Part shown: piece by piece, positions 27,876 through 36,901 of the stretch | How the letters are laid out: every line of letters begins with the position of its first letter | How positions within the stretch are numbered: position 1 is the first letter of the stretch | Source: Lysinibacillus sp. 2017 | Lineage (GTDB): Bacteria; Bacillota; Bacilli; Bacillales_A; Planococcaceae | NCBI RefSeq assembly: GCF_003073375.1 | Contig: NZ_CP029002.1 | Coordinates: forward strand, 3,272,001 to 3,336,000 | Length of the DNA stretch: 64,000 bases | Direction of reading: 5' to 3' | The notes under the pieces: model-generated | What the model saw: the letters and a program-made list of their open reading frames with translations, nothing else | What the model was told of the DNA's origin: nothing | Databases searched by the model: none | Position numbers and translations under genes: made by a program

Positions 27876-28127
27876 TTCTTTCCAAGTAATCGGGTTTCGA
27901 AAATGTCAGAATTGAAACTGCGACGTTTATTCAAGATATACCTATATCCTTCTCTTATAAGGCTTAAACTATGGTCTATCCCTTCTTCTCGAGGCATTTC
28001 ACCTGCATTTGACATAGAATCAACTCCATTTTTTTGAGCTAGTTCTATTATTTCTCATTCATCCCTTATTTATTCTAATGATTTGTACTAATGTCCCCTT
28101 TAGGTGCAAATGAACCTCATAATTGTC
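27876..28127. repeat. 252-bp direct repeat, right copy, with second cypC 5' fragment
   Basis: Near-identical copy of 22252-22503. It includes the first 47 codons of the cypC-like gene on the minus strand (start at 28015) and the same upstream sequence. Outside the repeat there is no likeness. See the left copy. Confidence 0.92.
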
Positions 28128-28274
28128 TATATAACTGAAACCTTCCAATGCGCCGCCTTACTTATCGAACGACTTCATGAAACTTCAATAACGTATTTCA
28201 ACTGCTGTAATTTTGGATTTTTGCTAATTTATTTGAATATAATATGAAACCAAAGTAATTAGGGGGTTGGTGTA

Positions 28275-28526
28275 GTGAGCGAAATAGATAAACGAAACAG
28301 ATTAGGTGAGGAACCATTCACTTATCAAATAATGAAAAATGGAACAGTTACAATCAATTACAGAGGTAAACAGATTAAAGTTGTAAAGGATAAGGAGGCT
28401 GAGCGTCTTATAGCGAGAATTAAAGCAGTTGAAAATAATATATTAGAAGTACAGTTACTGTTAGCGAAAATTACGGGTAACTTTAAACGTGGAAATGAGA
28501 AACTCGGTAAGAATAAGAGGAAATAA
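28275..28526 (+). CDS. Conserved small protein of unknown function
   Basis: An 83-residue soluble protein starting at GTG, nine bases after AGGGGG. The N-terminal half has a beta-type pattern (FTYQIMKNGTVTINYRGKQI) and the C-terminal half a helical one ending in ATGNFKRGNEK-like text (KITGNFKRGNEK). Similar small proteins with this ending occur in many Bacillales, function unknown. It lies between the cypC repeat and the first rlmCD-tail repeat. Confidence 0.7.
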   Translation: MSEIDKRNRLGEEPFTYQIMKNGTVTINYRGKQIKVVKDKEAERLIARIKAVENNILEVQLLLAKITGNFKRGNEKLGKNKRK

Positions 28527-28566
28527 GTTAATCTTAATTTTCTATAGGATAACGGGGTGCTCACCT

Positions 28567-28695
28567 TGCTTCATCCATAAATAAAAAGCAGATGGCAATT
28601 AGATGTGTGATACCCACACTTCTAAACCGTCTCTTTTTACTTCACTATTAGACTAACTTCAATCAAGCGACCGCTTCACAATGTGATGAGTGCTG
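28567..28695. repeat. rlmCD-tail repeat D with terminator hairpin
   Basis: A hairpin (about 28581-28638, imperfect) is followed by the tail core at 28654-28685 (ATCAAGCGACCGC then TTCACAATGTG), which equals the last codons of rlmCD on the minus strand. The whole 129 bases are about 88 percent identical to repeat C at 45032-45163. Confidence 0.85.
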
Positions 28696-28711
28696 AGCTT
28701 GGAGTAAAAGC

Positions 28712-29548
28712 TCAGCTTTCATCAAGAAGGTTAATCCAAATGCTACCACCGCTTACCGTAACATAGTAGTTTATTTCGGTACCTTCATCACTTTCAAAGC
28801 GGATGGAAGTATTGCCATCATGCTTTGCAGTCAGCGTGACATGGTTTCCTTCTGTAATCTCCACAACGACAACGGACTCATCCTCCAGCGAGTAATTCCA
28901 ACTTCCCTCGTCAAGTAATATTTCCTTTGACTTGTCTATTCCAGTGAAGGAAACAAATGCAATAACAACTGCAACTATAACAGTAAGAGCCGCGATGCGA
29001 TGCTTTTTCTTATCCAGCAAAACAAAAACAAAGAAAACGGCCAGAGCAATGCAAAATATAGCGCTGAGCAAATGATTAGGAAAATTTGCCATTGCAGCTC
29101 TGAAATAACGGACGCTAGCAGCAGAAAGATAACCTGTTGCCACGGATAAAACTACAACGCTGAGCCAGTTTTTCTTTTTAAGTTGGAATGCAATCACGGC
29201 ACCTGGCAAGGTCAGAAGTGTGATTTTAAACCAGTAATCATAATAGCGGAATATGTCCCAACCGTATCCGTAAAACGGAACCTCAATCAAATATATGAGG
29301 GGCTGGCTGACAAGGAAGAACACGAAACATTTAAGCGCGGCTTCCAACCACTTCTTACAGTTAACAACAATGAATACGGCAAAAAGAATCCAGCAGTCCG
29401 CATAAATGGCGATGTCCTGAAATGAGGTATCTTTCAAAAACGACACCTGATTGATAAGCGCAGTATATACTGCTGTAATAATAGCCAAAAGAATAACCCT
29501 CGGCCAGGTCATATTAAATTCTCCAAAATATTTTTTAACTTTTTCCAC
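28712..29548 (-). CDS. Polytopic membrane protein, unknown
   Basis: A 278-residue protein with about seven hydrophobic segments in the first 200 residues and a small outer beta domain at the C-terminus (SVVVVEITEGNHVTLTAKHD, YYVTVSGGSIWI). I do not recognise a named family. Its base composition is visibly higher in G+C than its neighbours, consistent with transfer from elsewhere. The stop lies 26 bases from the rlmCD-tail core D. Confidence 0.72.
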   Translation of the reverse strand: MEKVKKYFGEFNMTWPRVILLAIITAVYTALINQVSFLKDTSFQDIAIYADCWILFAVFIVVNCKKWLEAALKCFVFFLVSQPLIYLIEVPFYGYGWDIFRYYDYWFKITLLTLPGAVIAFQLKKKNWLSVVVLSVATGYLSAASVRYFRAAMANFPNHLLSAIFCIALAVFFVFVLLDKKKHRIAALTVIVAVVIAFVSFTGIDKSKEILLDEGSWNYSLEDESVVVVEITEGNHVTLTAKHDGNTSIRFESDEGTEINYYVTVSGGSIWINLLDES

Positions 29549-29852
29549 GTTTTTCTCCTCTAAATAAAACCTTATTCGAAAGTAATCCCAAAAGGCTTAT
29601 GTTTTTCTATGATTTATTTAACCCGACAAATCCTAATTTGTCTATTTTATTCTACCATTCGGGCAACTCATTAAACATAGTACTGATTGTTGGTTATCTT
29701 ATCCTATCCATAATTTTTCCGAGTAACTTCTTTAGTTTTGTTAAACTTAATTGTAAAATAAACACAAAGAGTTATACCAATAAATCCCAACACAGAACAC
29801 ATCATGCCCTAACTCTTCCTAATACTGAAAATAGAAAATACAGGAGGTAAAA
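29549..29852. other. Gap between divergent genes
   Basis: About 300 AT-rich bases upstream of the amidohydrolase gene. Promoters for both flanking genes should be here, but none is clear enough to name. Confidence 0.5.
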
Positions 29853-31193
29853 ATGCGCAATTTTATTATTAAAAATGGAACAATTATTGATGTTGAAAAT
29901 GGCGGTTCTTATGTAGGCTCAATTGAAGTAGAGAGAAATATGGTAAAAAGAATATTTAAAAGTGATGACGTGTTACCACAAGGTGTAGATATAGTTGATG
30001 CTGAAGGTAAATATATTATCCCAGGTCTAATCGATATGCATTGTCATATCAATGAGCGATTTGCTCCCCATTTCGTTGCATCAGGGGTTACGACTGTGCG
30101 AAATACTGCCGGTAATGTCCTTTTACTAAAAAACTTAATTGAGAAACCTGACGATGCACCAACACCACGAGTATACGCATCAGATAGAATGATTGACGGA
30201 ACACCTGGTCAATGGGGTCCAACTAGCTATGGGGCTCTCGTAACCGACGATCCGGAAGAGGCCAGAAAAGAAGTTCGTAGACAAGTAGAAGTGGGCGCAA
30301 AGTTTGTTAAATTGTATGGATGGATCAAAAGAGAGGTTATGTCAGCAGCTGTAGATGAGGCGAAGAAGTACAACTTGGAAGTTGCTATTGATTTGGTGAA
30401 TTCAAAAGAATTAACTGCTTTAGATGCAGCTGAGCTAGGGGTTGATTGGATTGAACATGCATCCGGTTTTGCACAAGAGATGTATAAAGGGTGGAATCTA
30501 TTTGTAGACCAAGAGGAATGGAGTCATATCGATTGGGTAAACCCAGATCAAGAAAAAATAAAGGAACTTTGTGAGAAAATGTTGGGTTACAATGTAAAAC
30601 TATGTCCAACAATGGTTATTTACGATCAATCTATCAATTATCCTGAATTTTGGTCTCCTAAAAATATTGTCATAGAATCCGCTTCAAATATAGATTACAT
30701 TATGCAATATTGGAATCAACAAGTGGAACATGTAGACTCAATAAAAAAATATAATGCTAAAACACAAAACTTACAGAAAGCCATAGCTAAAATTTACTAT
30801 GATATGGGTGGAACAGTAGTTGCTGGAACGGATACGCCTGGCTTATTATATACTTACCCAGGTATGGTTTTACACCGTGAACTCGAAATATTTGTGGAGA
30901 TTGGCTTTACTGAATTGGAAGCTTTACAAGCAGCGACAGTAAATGCGGCAAAATCTATTAATCTGGATGGGATTGGTGTAATTAGAGAAGGAGCTATTGC
31001 TGATTTAGTTATTTTAAACGACAATCCATTAGAGAACATTAAACATACACAAGAGATTCATACGATTGTAAAAGGCGGTAAAGCTTATACACAAGAGGAA
31101 ATACTAAGCCATGTTCCAAATGAAGAAGAAGTGGAGAAATCAATGGCTAAATTCACGGAACAGTGGGAATCATTAGGAGAATTAAAAATTTAA
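29853..31193 (+). CDS. Amidohydrolase family protein (imidazolonepropionase/prolidase-like)
   Basis: A 446-residue metal-dependent hydrolase. The metal-binding HxH is in GLIDMHCHI, a likely carbamylated or catalytic Lys in KFVKLYGW, further His in WIEHASG and the catalytic Asp in VVAGTDTPG. The C-terminal ATVNAAKSINLDGIGVIREGAIADLVIL is typical of the superfamily. Substrate cannot be inferred. CAGGAGG precedes the ATG. Single gene with a terminator. Confidence 0.87.
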   Translation: MRNFIIKNGTIIDVENGGSYVGSIEVERNMVKRIFKSDDVLPQGVDIVDAEGKYIIPGLIDMHCHINERFAPHFVASGVTTVRNTAGNVLLLKNLIEKPDDAPTPRVYASDRMIDGTPGQWGPTSYGALVTDDPEEARKEVRRQVEVGAKFVKLYGWIKREVMSAAVDEAKKYNLEVAIDLVNSKELTALDAAELGVDWIEHASGFAQEMYKGWNLFVDQEEWSHIDWVNPDQEKIKELCEKMLGYNVKLCPTMVIYDQSINYPEFWSPKNIVIESASNIDYIMQYWNQQVEHVDSIKKYNAKTQNLQKAIAKIYYDMGGTVVAGTDTPGLLYTYPGMVLHRELEIFVEIGFTELEALQAATVNAAKSINLDGIGVIREGAIADLVILNDNPLENIKHTQEIHTIVKGGKAYTQEEILSHVPNEEEVEKSMAKFTEQWESLGELKI

Positions 31194-31226
31194 TGAGATT
31201 AACCCTAAAGTAAAACTGACTCATAT

Positions 31227-31260
31227 AGGCTTGTTCCATTAGTGGAATCAAGCCTTTTTT
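31227..31260 (+). terminator. Terminator of the amidohydrolase gene
   Basis: AGGCTTGTTCCA pairs with TGGAATCAAGCCT, followed by TTTTTT. Confidence 0.88.
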
Positions 31261-31291
31261 ATTAATCTTTTTCTGTAACACTGGTTGGGAA

Positions 31292-31570
31292 CTACACCTT
31301 GTTTAAAGTGAAGTTGTAAGGTATTTTGACACGTTCTGTGCTCTTTCGTTGCTTTCGCCATACGATAATACGGCGAATACGCTTCAAGTTGTACGTGATC
31401 AAGTATTGATTTTGAAGCGTCATTTTAATTTGGCGTGCTCCTTTTTTGCTTCCTCGGAAATAATACGCCTTTAAAATGATGGCTTTGACCATTTCATCTG
31501 CTTTTTGTTTTGCTACACGTTTTTGCGCTGATTTTTCCGTGAAATAGTTGCTATCTGATAGAGTACATTT
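31292..31570 (-). pseudogene. IS3-family transposase remnant
   Basis: Minus-strand text reads KADEMVKAIILKAYYFRGSK, ARQIKMTLQNQYL, NLKRIRRI, then, after a frameshift, RMAKATKEHRTCQNTL. This order matches the N-terminal part of IS3-type OrfB. The DDE catalytic part is missing. It abuts the 3' end of the gene at 31580. Confidence 0.7.
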
Positions 31571-31579
31571 TATTCTAAA

Positions 31580-32077
31580 TCAGAGGGGGGCCTTTTTCAG
31601 TATTTCAACAAGTTTATTATAAAAATTTGAATCCTCCAATATATAAACTTCATCACTATAATTTGTTGTTATTAAAATTTCATTATCTTTATTTTCCTTC
31701 AATAAAAAATCTATGGCTAAATCATAGCTCATTGTATAACCATTATTATCTAAGGCAAGTATGTACATTCCAGAATCAACATCAGCAATACTCTTTAATG
31801 TTTTTTTTACTTTAGTAGTTGCTAATAAATCTATAATATCTTGTGCATCTGATTCAGATATTTCCGTACCAGCACTTTCCTCTTTATATCTGTAAGTCAT
31901 ATACCCTGATATAATACTTTCAGCTAAAAATGGCTTATCTTCTTCAAAATAAGTTGAATTTTTAGCTACTTCAAGAAGAGTCGTCTCTTCTTGAAAAAAG
32001 GTGCCTCTAACAAATAAAATTGCTACAAAAAGTACAACAACTGTTGCAATAATTGAAATCCATTTTTTCTTAGTCAT
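31580..32077 (-). CDS. Single-span membrane-anchored protein, unknown
   Basis: A 165-residue protein with an N-terminal signal anchor (WISIIATVVVLFVAILFV) and a soluble extracellular domain with no recognised motif. GGGGGA precedes the ATG. Its 3' end meets the IS3 remnant, so the C-terminus may be altered by that insertion. Confidence 0.65.
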   Translation of the reverse strand: MTKKKWISIIATVVVLFVAILFVRGTFFQEETTLLEVAKNSTYFEEDKPFLAESIISGYMTYRYKEESAGTEISESDAQDIIDLLATTKVKKTLKSIADVDSGMYILALDNNGYTMSYDLAIDFLLKENKDNEILITTNYSDEVYILEDSNFYNKLVEILKKAPL

Positions 32078-32240
32078 TCAATAATCCCCCACATCCATTA
32101 AGGAAATTATATACAAATAGCCTATACTTATCTATACTCGAAATCTTTATAAAATTGAATTTCATAACACATTTAATTTACATAATAACGGATATACCAT
32201 TCTATATTTAGATCGAGAGTTTTGTTCCTTGCACTATAAA

Positions 32241-32280
32241 TAAGGGCCTATCTGAAAACAAACTTTCAGACAGACCCTTA
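32241..32280 (-). terminator. Terminator of the FAD-oxidase gene
   Basis: TAAGGGTCTGTCTGAAA pairs with TTTCAGATAGGCCCTTA on the minus strand. Confidence 0.75.
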
Positions 32281-32290
32281 CACTATTTAA

Positions 32291-33661
32291 TTACTTCTCC
32301 ACTTTAATATTATGATTATGACAAAATACGTTTGTCGGGTCATATTGCGCTTTCACTTGTTGTAAACGCACGTAATTCTCAGCAAACGCATCCTCAGTTG
32401 CAGTTTCTGTAGGATTAATAGAATTTAAGTAAGATGCTTTTTTATGCGCGTATGGGCGTAATCCATCATATAAATCGTTAATCCACGTTTCACATACTAC
32501 ATCGTCGTCGTCCATTGCCATCACGTCCACTATTACTGCCCAGCCCGCATCACGCATCGCAAATGGTGATGTTTCCGCTGTCATTTCGTTCATCTTGCCA
32601 CCGAGTGACCATACTTGCCCTAAAATCCCAGGTGATGGTGGTGCATCCATAAAGCTTAAAAACTTCTGTAACGCTTCGCCTTCTAATTTATCGAAGTATA
32701 AGGCAGTGCCGTAACAGTTGACGCTTGGTGGAATCATCGGGTCAAGCTTTTGCTGTAGTGTGGTATACGGCATAATCGCGGAATAGTCCACGATTGGCTT
32801 TGCTAGCTCGCGTAATGGTTGCATAGCTGCTTCGCCTTCCTCTTTCACACCTGCATACATACCTAACACCATAATGACTTTTTTGAAGTGTAGTGCTTCT
32901 GGTAAAAATGGTACTGGAGGTAAAATCGTCACCGTAAAGTTGACCGCCACACTTTCATTTGGTGCGGCCTCTACAAAGCGTTGTGCCTTGATGAACACCT
33001 CTTTTGCATCCGCGTAGTCATACATTAAATCTAATGCAAATACCTCCGTGCCGATTTCATACGCTTGGAATACCAGCTTCGTTACAACACCGAAGTTTCC
33101 GCCACCACCGCGCAGTGCCCATAAAAGATCTGGGTGTGAATATTCATCTACTGTTAAAATTTCTCCATCTGCTGTCACAATGGTAGCGCCGATAATATTG
33201 TCGCAAGCTAAGCCATACACACCGCGTAAATAGCCAATTCCACCACTTAGCGCGACACCAAATGCGCCTGGGTTTGAAGCGGTTCCGAGTGGTACGGCTA
33301 AACCGTACTTTTGCACTTCAGCTGTTAGTTCCCCTGCCTTTACGCCAGCTTCCGCTTCTACGGTTTTCGTTTCTTCATTTATCGTCATTGTTTTCATCGC
33401 TGACATATCGATTGCCACACTACCTTCTGCTATGGCAAACCCTGCTAAATGGTGTCCACCACCTTTGATCGCAATCGTTAATCCTCTTGCATTTGCATAA
33501 TTTACGGCCTCCACTACATCCTGTTCCGTTTCGCAGACAATGATGGCTGCAGGTTTTGACTGGACCGCGGAGTTGAAAATTTGGCATTTCTCTTCATACA
33601 GTTCGTTTGTCGGTAATAGTAACTTCCCTTGTAACGCTTGCTCGTATTGCTGAATACTCAT
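32291..33661 (-). CDS. BBE-type FAD-linked oxidoreductase
   Basis: A 456-residue flavoprotein of the berberine-bridge/oligosaccharide-oxidase type. The FAD domain has PAAIIVCETEQDVVEAV and GGGHHLAG, whose His is the usual covalent FAD anchor. YGLACDNI offers a Cys at the site used for a second covalent link in bicovalent members. The C-terminal BBE segment (NYVRLQQVKAQYDPTNVF) is intact. Substrate is unknown; bacterial relatives oxidise sugars or complex natural products. GAGGTG fits the ATG at 33661. No cargo partner. Confidence 0.88.
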   Translation of the reverse strand: MSIQQYEQALQGKLLLPTNELYEEKCQIFNSAVQSKPAAIIVCETEQDVVEAVNYANARGLTIAIKGGGHHLAGFAIAEGSVAIDMSAMKTMTINEETKTVEAEAGVKAGELTAEVQKYGLAVPLGTASNPGAFGVALSGGIGYLRGVYGLACDNIIGATIVTADGEILTVDEYSHPDLLWALRGGGGNFGVVTKLVFQAYEIGTEVFALDLMYDYADAKEVFIKAQRFVEAAPNESVAVNFTVTILPPVPFLPEALHFKKVIMVLGMYAGVKEEGEAAMQPLRELAKPIVDYSAIMPYTTLQQKLDPMIPPSVNCYGTALYFDKLEGEALQKFLSFMDAPPSPGILGQVWSLGGKMNEMTAETSPFAMRDAGWAVIVDVMAMDDDDVVCETWINDLYDGLRPYAHKKASYLNSINPTETATEDAFAENYVRLQQVKAQYDPTNVFCHNHNIKVEK

Positions 33662-33739
33662 TCGACACCTCATTCAATTTTTGATTTCCTTAAAGGAACA
33701 TCAGGTATATATATGTGAACAGATCAGCAAATACGACTC

Positions 33740-33910
33740 TGTTTATTAGAATATAAACTTCAAGTAAATTTAGAGAAAAAAGTCACTCATTCAGTCAAAC
33801 CTCTTTCTCCAGAAGAGGACGTGCAAGCTCGTCAGCAAGAAACAAAACCAATCGTTGAATGCCTCTGCGAAAACAAAATAGCCATCTTATCCGATAAAAA
33901 ATTCAGATAG
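33740..33910 (+). pseudogene. IS66-family transposase remnant
   Basis: A frame without start reads PLSPEEDVQARQQETKPIVE, matching the C-terminal part of IS66 transposases (LSPEERYExRxExSKPIL). About 55 codons remain, ending in TAG at 33908. Terminal repeats are not visible. Confidence 0.6.
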
Positions 33911-34010
33911 ATGGCCATATGTCGTACGTATCGGAAAAGTGCACATTTTTTTATATTTCGGGCTTACCCTGAGAACAGTTCACTTTTTAGTTGGGTTGGT
34001 ATTCCCCTCT

Positions 34011-34032
34011 ACCAAGTGACCGCTTCACAATG
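34011..34032. repeat. rlmCD-tail repeat G, fused to the merR 3' end
   Basis: ACCAAGTGACCGC then TTCACAATG, one base different from the core in rlmCD. This short copy supplies the TGA stop of the MerR gene at 34025. Upstream terminator-like sequence is absent here. Confidence 0.75.
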
Positions 34033-34369
34033 ATTTAATAATAATTTTCTGATCAATTTCACTAATAAAAGAATTTAAAACATCAATTTGCTCTTCTAAT
34101 TTTTTCTTGTGCTGAATTAATATAGCTTGCGTATTAATCTCTTCCTGTTCTAAACTCAGCGTTGAAATATTTTCTCTTATATCCTCAATTGACATGCCTA
34201 GATTTCGAAAACATTTAATTAATTTTAAAAGTTCAATGTCTTGTTCATCAAATATTCGATGCTCTTGTTCATTTCTTTTTACTGGTGGAATTAAATCTAT
34301 TTTTTCATAGTATCGAATTGAACTTGCAGGAATTTCAATTAAGAGGCTCGCTTGTTGAATTGTATACAC
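34025..34369 (-). CDS. MerR family transcriptional regulator
   Basis: A 114-residue regulator with the MerR winged helix (YTIQQASLLIEIPASSIRYYEKIDLIPPVKR) in the first 35 residues and a helical dimerisation region. There is no Cys-rich metal site, so the signal is probably organic or electrophilic. It diverges from the DJ-1-like gene across 74 bases that contain a MerR-type operator. The C-terminal residues KSL and the stop come from the rlmCD-tail repeat, so the natural end may have been replaced. Confidence 0.85.
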   Translation of the reverse strand: MYTIQQASLLIEIPASSIRYYEKIDLIPPVKRNEQEHRIFDEQDIELLKLIKCFRNLGMSIEDIRENISTLSLEQEEINTQAILIQHKKKLEEQIDVLNSFISEIDQKIIIKSL

Positions 34370-34381
34370 GATGTGTCCTCC

Positions 34382-34410
34382 TTGACTTAAAGTATGGTTT
34401 AACCTTTAAG
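34382..34410 (+). promoter_or_regulatory. MerR-type operator/promoter
   Basis: TTGACT at 34382-34387 could be a -35 element. The inverted repeat CTTAAAG and CTTTAAG, 11 bases apart (34386-34410), covers the spacer, as in MerR-controlled promoters with long spacers. It should control the DJ-1 and nitroreductase genes. Confidence 0.55.
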
Positions 34411-34443
34411 CTTGATAGTATCAAACTTTAAGGAGATTTCATA

Positions 34444-35130
34444 ATGAAAAAGATCTTATTAGTAGTAACGAATATTTCTAAATATCCCAATTTACAACGT
34501 GCAACAGGATTATGGTTAGGGGAAGCTGTTCACTTTGCAGATGAAATGGAAAAAGAAGGGTATCAAATTGATTATGTGAGCCCTAAAGGTGGTCATACGC
34601 CACTTGACCCACACAGTTTACAAGCTGATCAAATGACCGAATTAGATTGGAAATATTACGCAAATGCTGATTTCTTAAACAAACTAAGCACTACTTTGCC
34701 GGCTGACTCTATTAACCCGAATGATTATGATGCTATCTATTATGCAGGTGGTCATGGAGTTATGTGGGATTTCGCAGAAGATGAAAACCTACAAAACATT
34801 GCAAGTACTATTCACGCTAACGGTGGCGTTGTTTCTGCTGTTTGTCATGGTGTTGTTGGATTATTAAATATTAAAAATGGCGACGGTGAATATTTAATTA
34901 AAAATACTAAAGTGACTGGTTTTACTAACACAGAAGAAATTGCTGTTGGACTAGATAAAGTCGTTCCATTTTTAACTGAAGATGAACTTGTTCGTAAAGG
35001 GGCTAATTACGTAAAAGATGCTGATTGGTCAGTATTCACTGTAACTGATAATCGTATCGTTACAGGACAAAATCCCGCATCAGGTGGCGCAGTTGCCAAA
35101 GATGTAATTAAATTATTAAAATCACTTTAA
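34444..35130 (+). CDS. DJ-1/PfpI family protein (Hsp31-like glutamine amidotransferase fold)
   Basis: A 228-residue protein with the class I amidotransferase fold. The nucleophile is in VSAVCHGVVGL and the GGHG motif in YYAGGHGVMWD. The family includes chaperones and glyoxalase III enzymes that remove methylglyoxal and other electrophiles. The divergent MerR gene and the downstream nitroreductase suggest a small electrophile- or quinone-stress set. AAGGAG precedes the ATG. Confidence 0.88.
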   Translation: MKKILLVVTNISKYPNLQRATGLWLGEAVHFADEMEKEGYQIDYVSPKGGHTPLDPHSLQADQMTELDWKYYANADFLNKLSTTLPADSINPNDYDAIYYAGGHGVMWDFAEDENLQNIASTIHANGGVVSAVCHGVVGLLNIKNGDGEYLIKNTKVTGFTNTEEIAVGLDKVVPFLTEDELVRKGANYVKDADWSVFTVTDNRIVTGQNPASGGAVAKDVIKLLKSL

Positions 35131-35252
35131 TCTTTGCTTATGTAAAATTACGTTTAAATAACTCTTACAGAGCTAATACAAAGTTCGCTCTATTTTTAAA
35201 TTGATGAGCAAAAGCAGAATATAGATTACTAAAATAATAGAGGATGGTAAAT

Positions 35253-35882
35253 ATGCTACAACAAAAAACAGCTTTAGAAAAATTAATGGATGAACGTAAA
35301 TCAGTGCGTAAATATGAGCCTGGTGTTACAATTCCGCGCGAAACAATCCAACATATCCTAGAGCAAGCAACATCAGCTCCATCATCAAGTAACTTACAAC
35401 CTTGGCGCTTTCTTGTTATCGATGATCAAGAACAAAAGAAAGAATTGCGTATTGCTGGTTTTAATCAAGCACAAATTGAAACATCATCAGCAATTATTGC
35501 TGTTTTAGGCGACAATGAAATGTATAAAAATGCGAAACAAATTAATGATTTAAATGTTGAACTAGGCTATATGCCGCGCGATATTGCTGATATGATGATT
35601 TCAAATTCTGAATCTGCATATAGTAATTTTTCTGAAATTGAACGCACAAATATTGCACATTTAGATGTCGGTTTAATTTCTATGCAAATCGTACTTTTAG
35701 CGAAAGACATGGGCTATGAAACAGTAATTATGGGTGGCTTTGATAAAGTAGCTTTCGCTAAAAAATACGAGCTTCCTGCAAACGAATTACCGATGATTTT
35801 AATTGCTATCGGAAAAGCTGCAGTACCAGCACGTAATTCATCACGCTTACCATTCGAACAAATTATTCGTTTTTCTAAATAA
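35253..35882 (+). CDS. Nitroreductase family protein
   Basis: A 209-residue FMN-dependent oxidoreductase. MDERKSVRKYEPG and APSSSNLQPWRF are the FMN-binding motifs, and GYETVIMGGFDK the C-terminal one. It probably reduces quinones or nitro compounds with NAD(P)H. AGAGG favours the ATG at 35253 over one nine bases upstream. Same direction as the DJ-1 gene, 122 bases on. Confidence 0.9.
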   Translation: MLQQKTALEKLMDERKSVRKYEPGVTIPRETIQHILEQATSAPSSSNLQPWRFLVIDDQEQKKELRIAGFNQAQIETSSAIIAVLGDNEMYKNAKQINDLNVELGYMPRDIADMMISNSESAYSNFSEIERTNIAHLDVGLISMQIVLLAKDMGYETVIMGGFDKVAFAKKYELPANELPMILIAIGKAAVPARNSSRLPFEQIIRFSK

Positions 35883-35941
35883 GAAAATTGATTACATCTG
35901 ATAAAAAAATAAATCATTTAATGCATCATCATTTTTAACCG

Positions 35942-36120
35942 TAAAAAAGCTGTGCTAAAATCTCCTACAACGTAGATTTTTGACACAGCTTTTTTATTGT
36001 ACTTCTTTCTATCTAACTCCAACCAAGCGACTGCTTCACAATGTATAGAGTGTTTGTGGCTACACATTGATGGGTTTAATTATTTGCTCGGTTCCTATTT
36101 AAATGGAATCGAGCCTATTT
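35942..36120. repeat. rlmCD-tail repeat E with two terminator hairpins
   Basis: Hairpin 1 (35942-35996, AAAGCTGTGC/GCACAGCTTT type with inner AAAATC/GATTTT) is of the same layout as the rlmCD terminator. The tail core follows at 36014-36044, then an rlmCD-like upstream stretch in the reverse sense, and hairpin 2 at 36086-36120 (GCTCGGTTCC with GGAATCGAGC). Hairpin 1 can also end the nitroreductase gene. Confidence 0.8.
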
Positions 36121-36197
36121 TCTGATTCTTATTTCAAACACGCCCGATTGTTGTATAAAAGGTGGTTTGGTAAATATGAAGCAGGAGAAACAGCAAG

Positions 36198-36243
36198 TAA
36201 ATACAGTCACCCCTAAATTTAACTTTAGGAATGACTGTATTAG
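36198..36243 (-). terminator. Hairpin downstream of the Asn-rich gene
   Basis: TAATACAGTCA with inner CCTAAA pairs with its complement across a short loop. A long T tract is lacking. Confidence 0.55.
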
Positions 36244-36261
36244 CTATCTAAATTACTGCTA

Positions 36262-36528
<267 letters not shown>

Positions 36529-36654
36529 GACTGTCCACCTCCTTCACCAAATTAGAATGCCCAAAACGGTTAAGGAGAATACTCGATATTTGTAATTTTA
36601 ATATTTGGAAAATGTAAGTTTCCAAACATGATATGGAAATTCAATTCGATTAAA

Positions 36655-36726
36655 CTCCGAAGGTAGGACTCGAACCTACGACCAATCGGTTAACAGCCGA
36701 TTGCTCTACCACTGAGCTACTTCGGA
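36655..36726 (-). tRNA. tRNA-Asn (anticodon GUU)
   Basis: A 72-nucleotide cloverleaf: acceptor TCCGAAG/CTTCGGA, D arm AGCTCAGTGGTAGAGC, anticodon stem ATCGG/CCGAT around CTGTTAA, and T arm GGTTCGAGTCC, with discriminator G. CCA is not encoded. It stands alone, not in an rRNA or tRNA cluster, directly upstream of the Asn-rich gene and in the same direction. Confidence 0.95.
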
Positions 36727-36901
36727 AAGATTATATGGCCTTTATTTCGTACTCGATTATAATAGCCAATCAAAAATCAATTTATACTATTTTTTTGTTT
36801 ACTTCTACTTTTGTATAAGTTAAAGAACATAATACTAATTAGAATGGAATGATTCTCCGAAATGTACTAAAGCTACTCTTTTATTTGAAGTAACCAGCAA
36901 T

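Noticed and set aside
36655-36726. tRNA-Asn as an integration site
   Set aside because: No second copy of the tRNA 3' end and no integrase were found near it.
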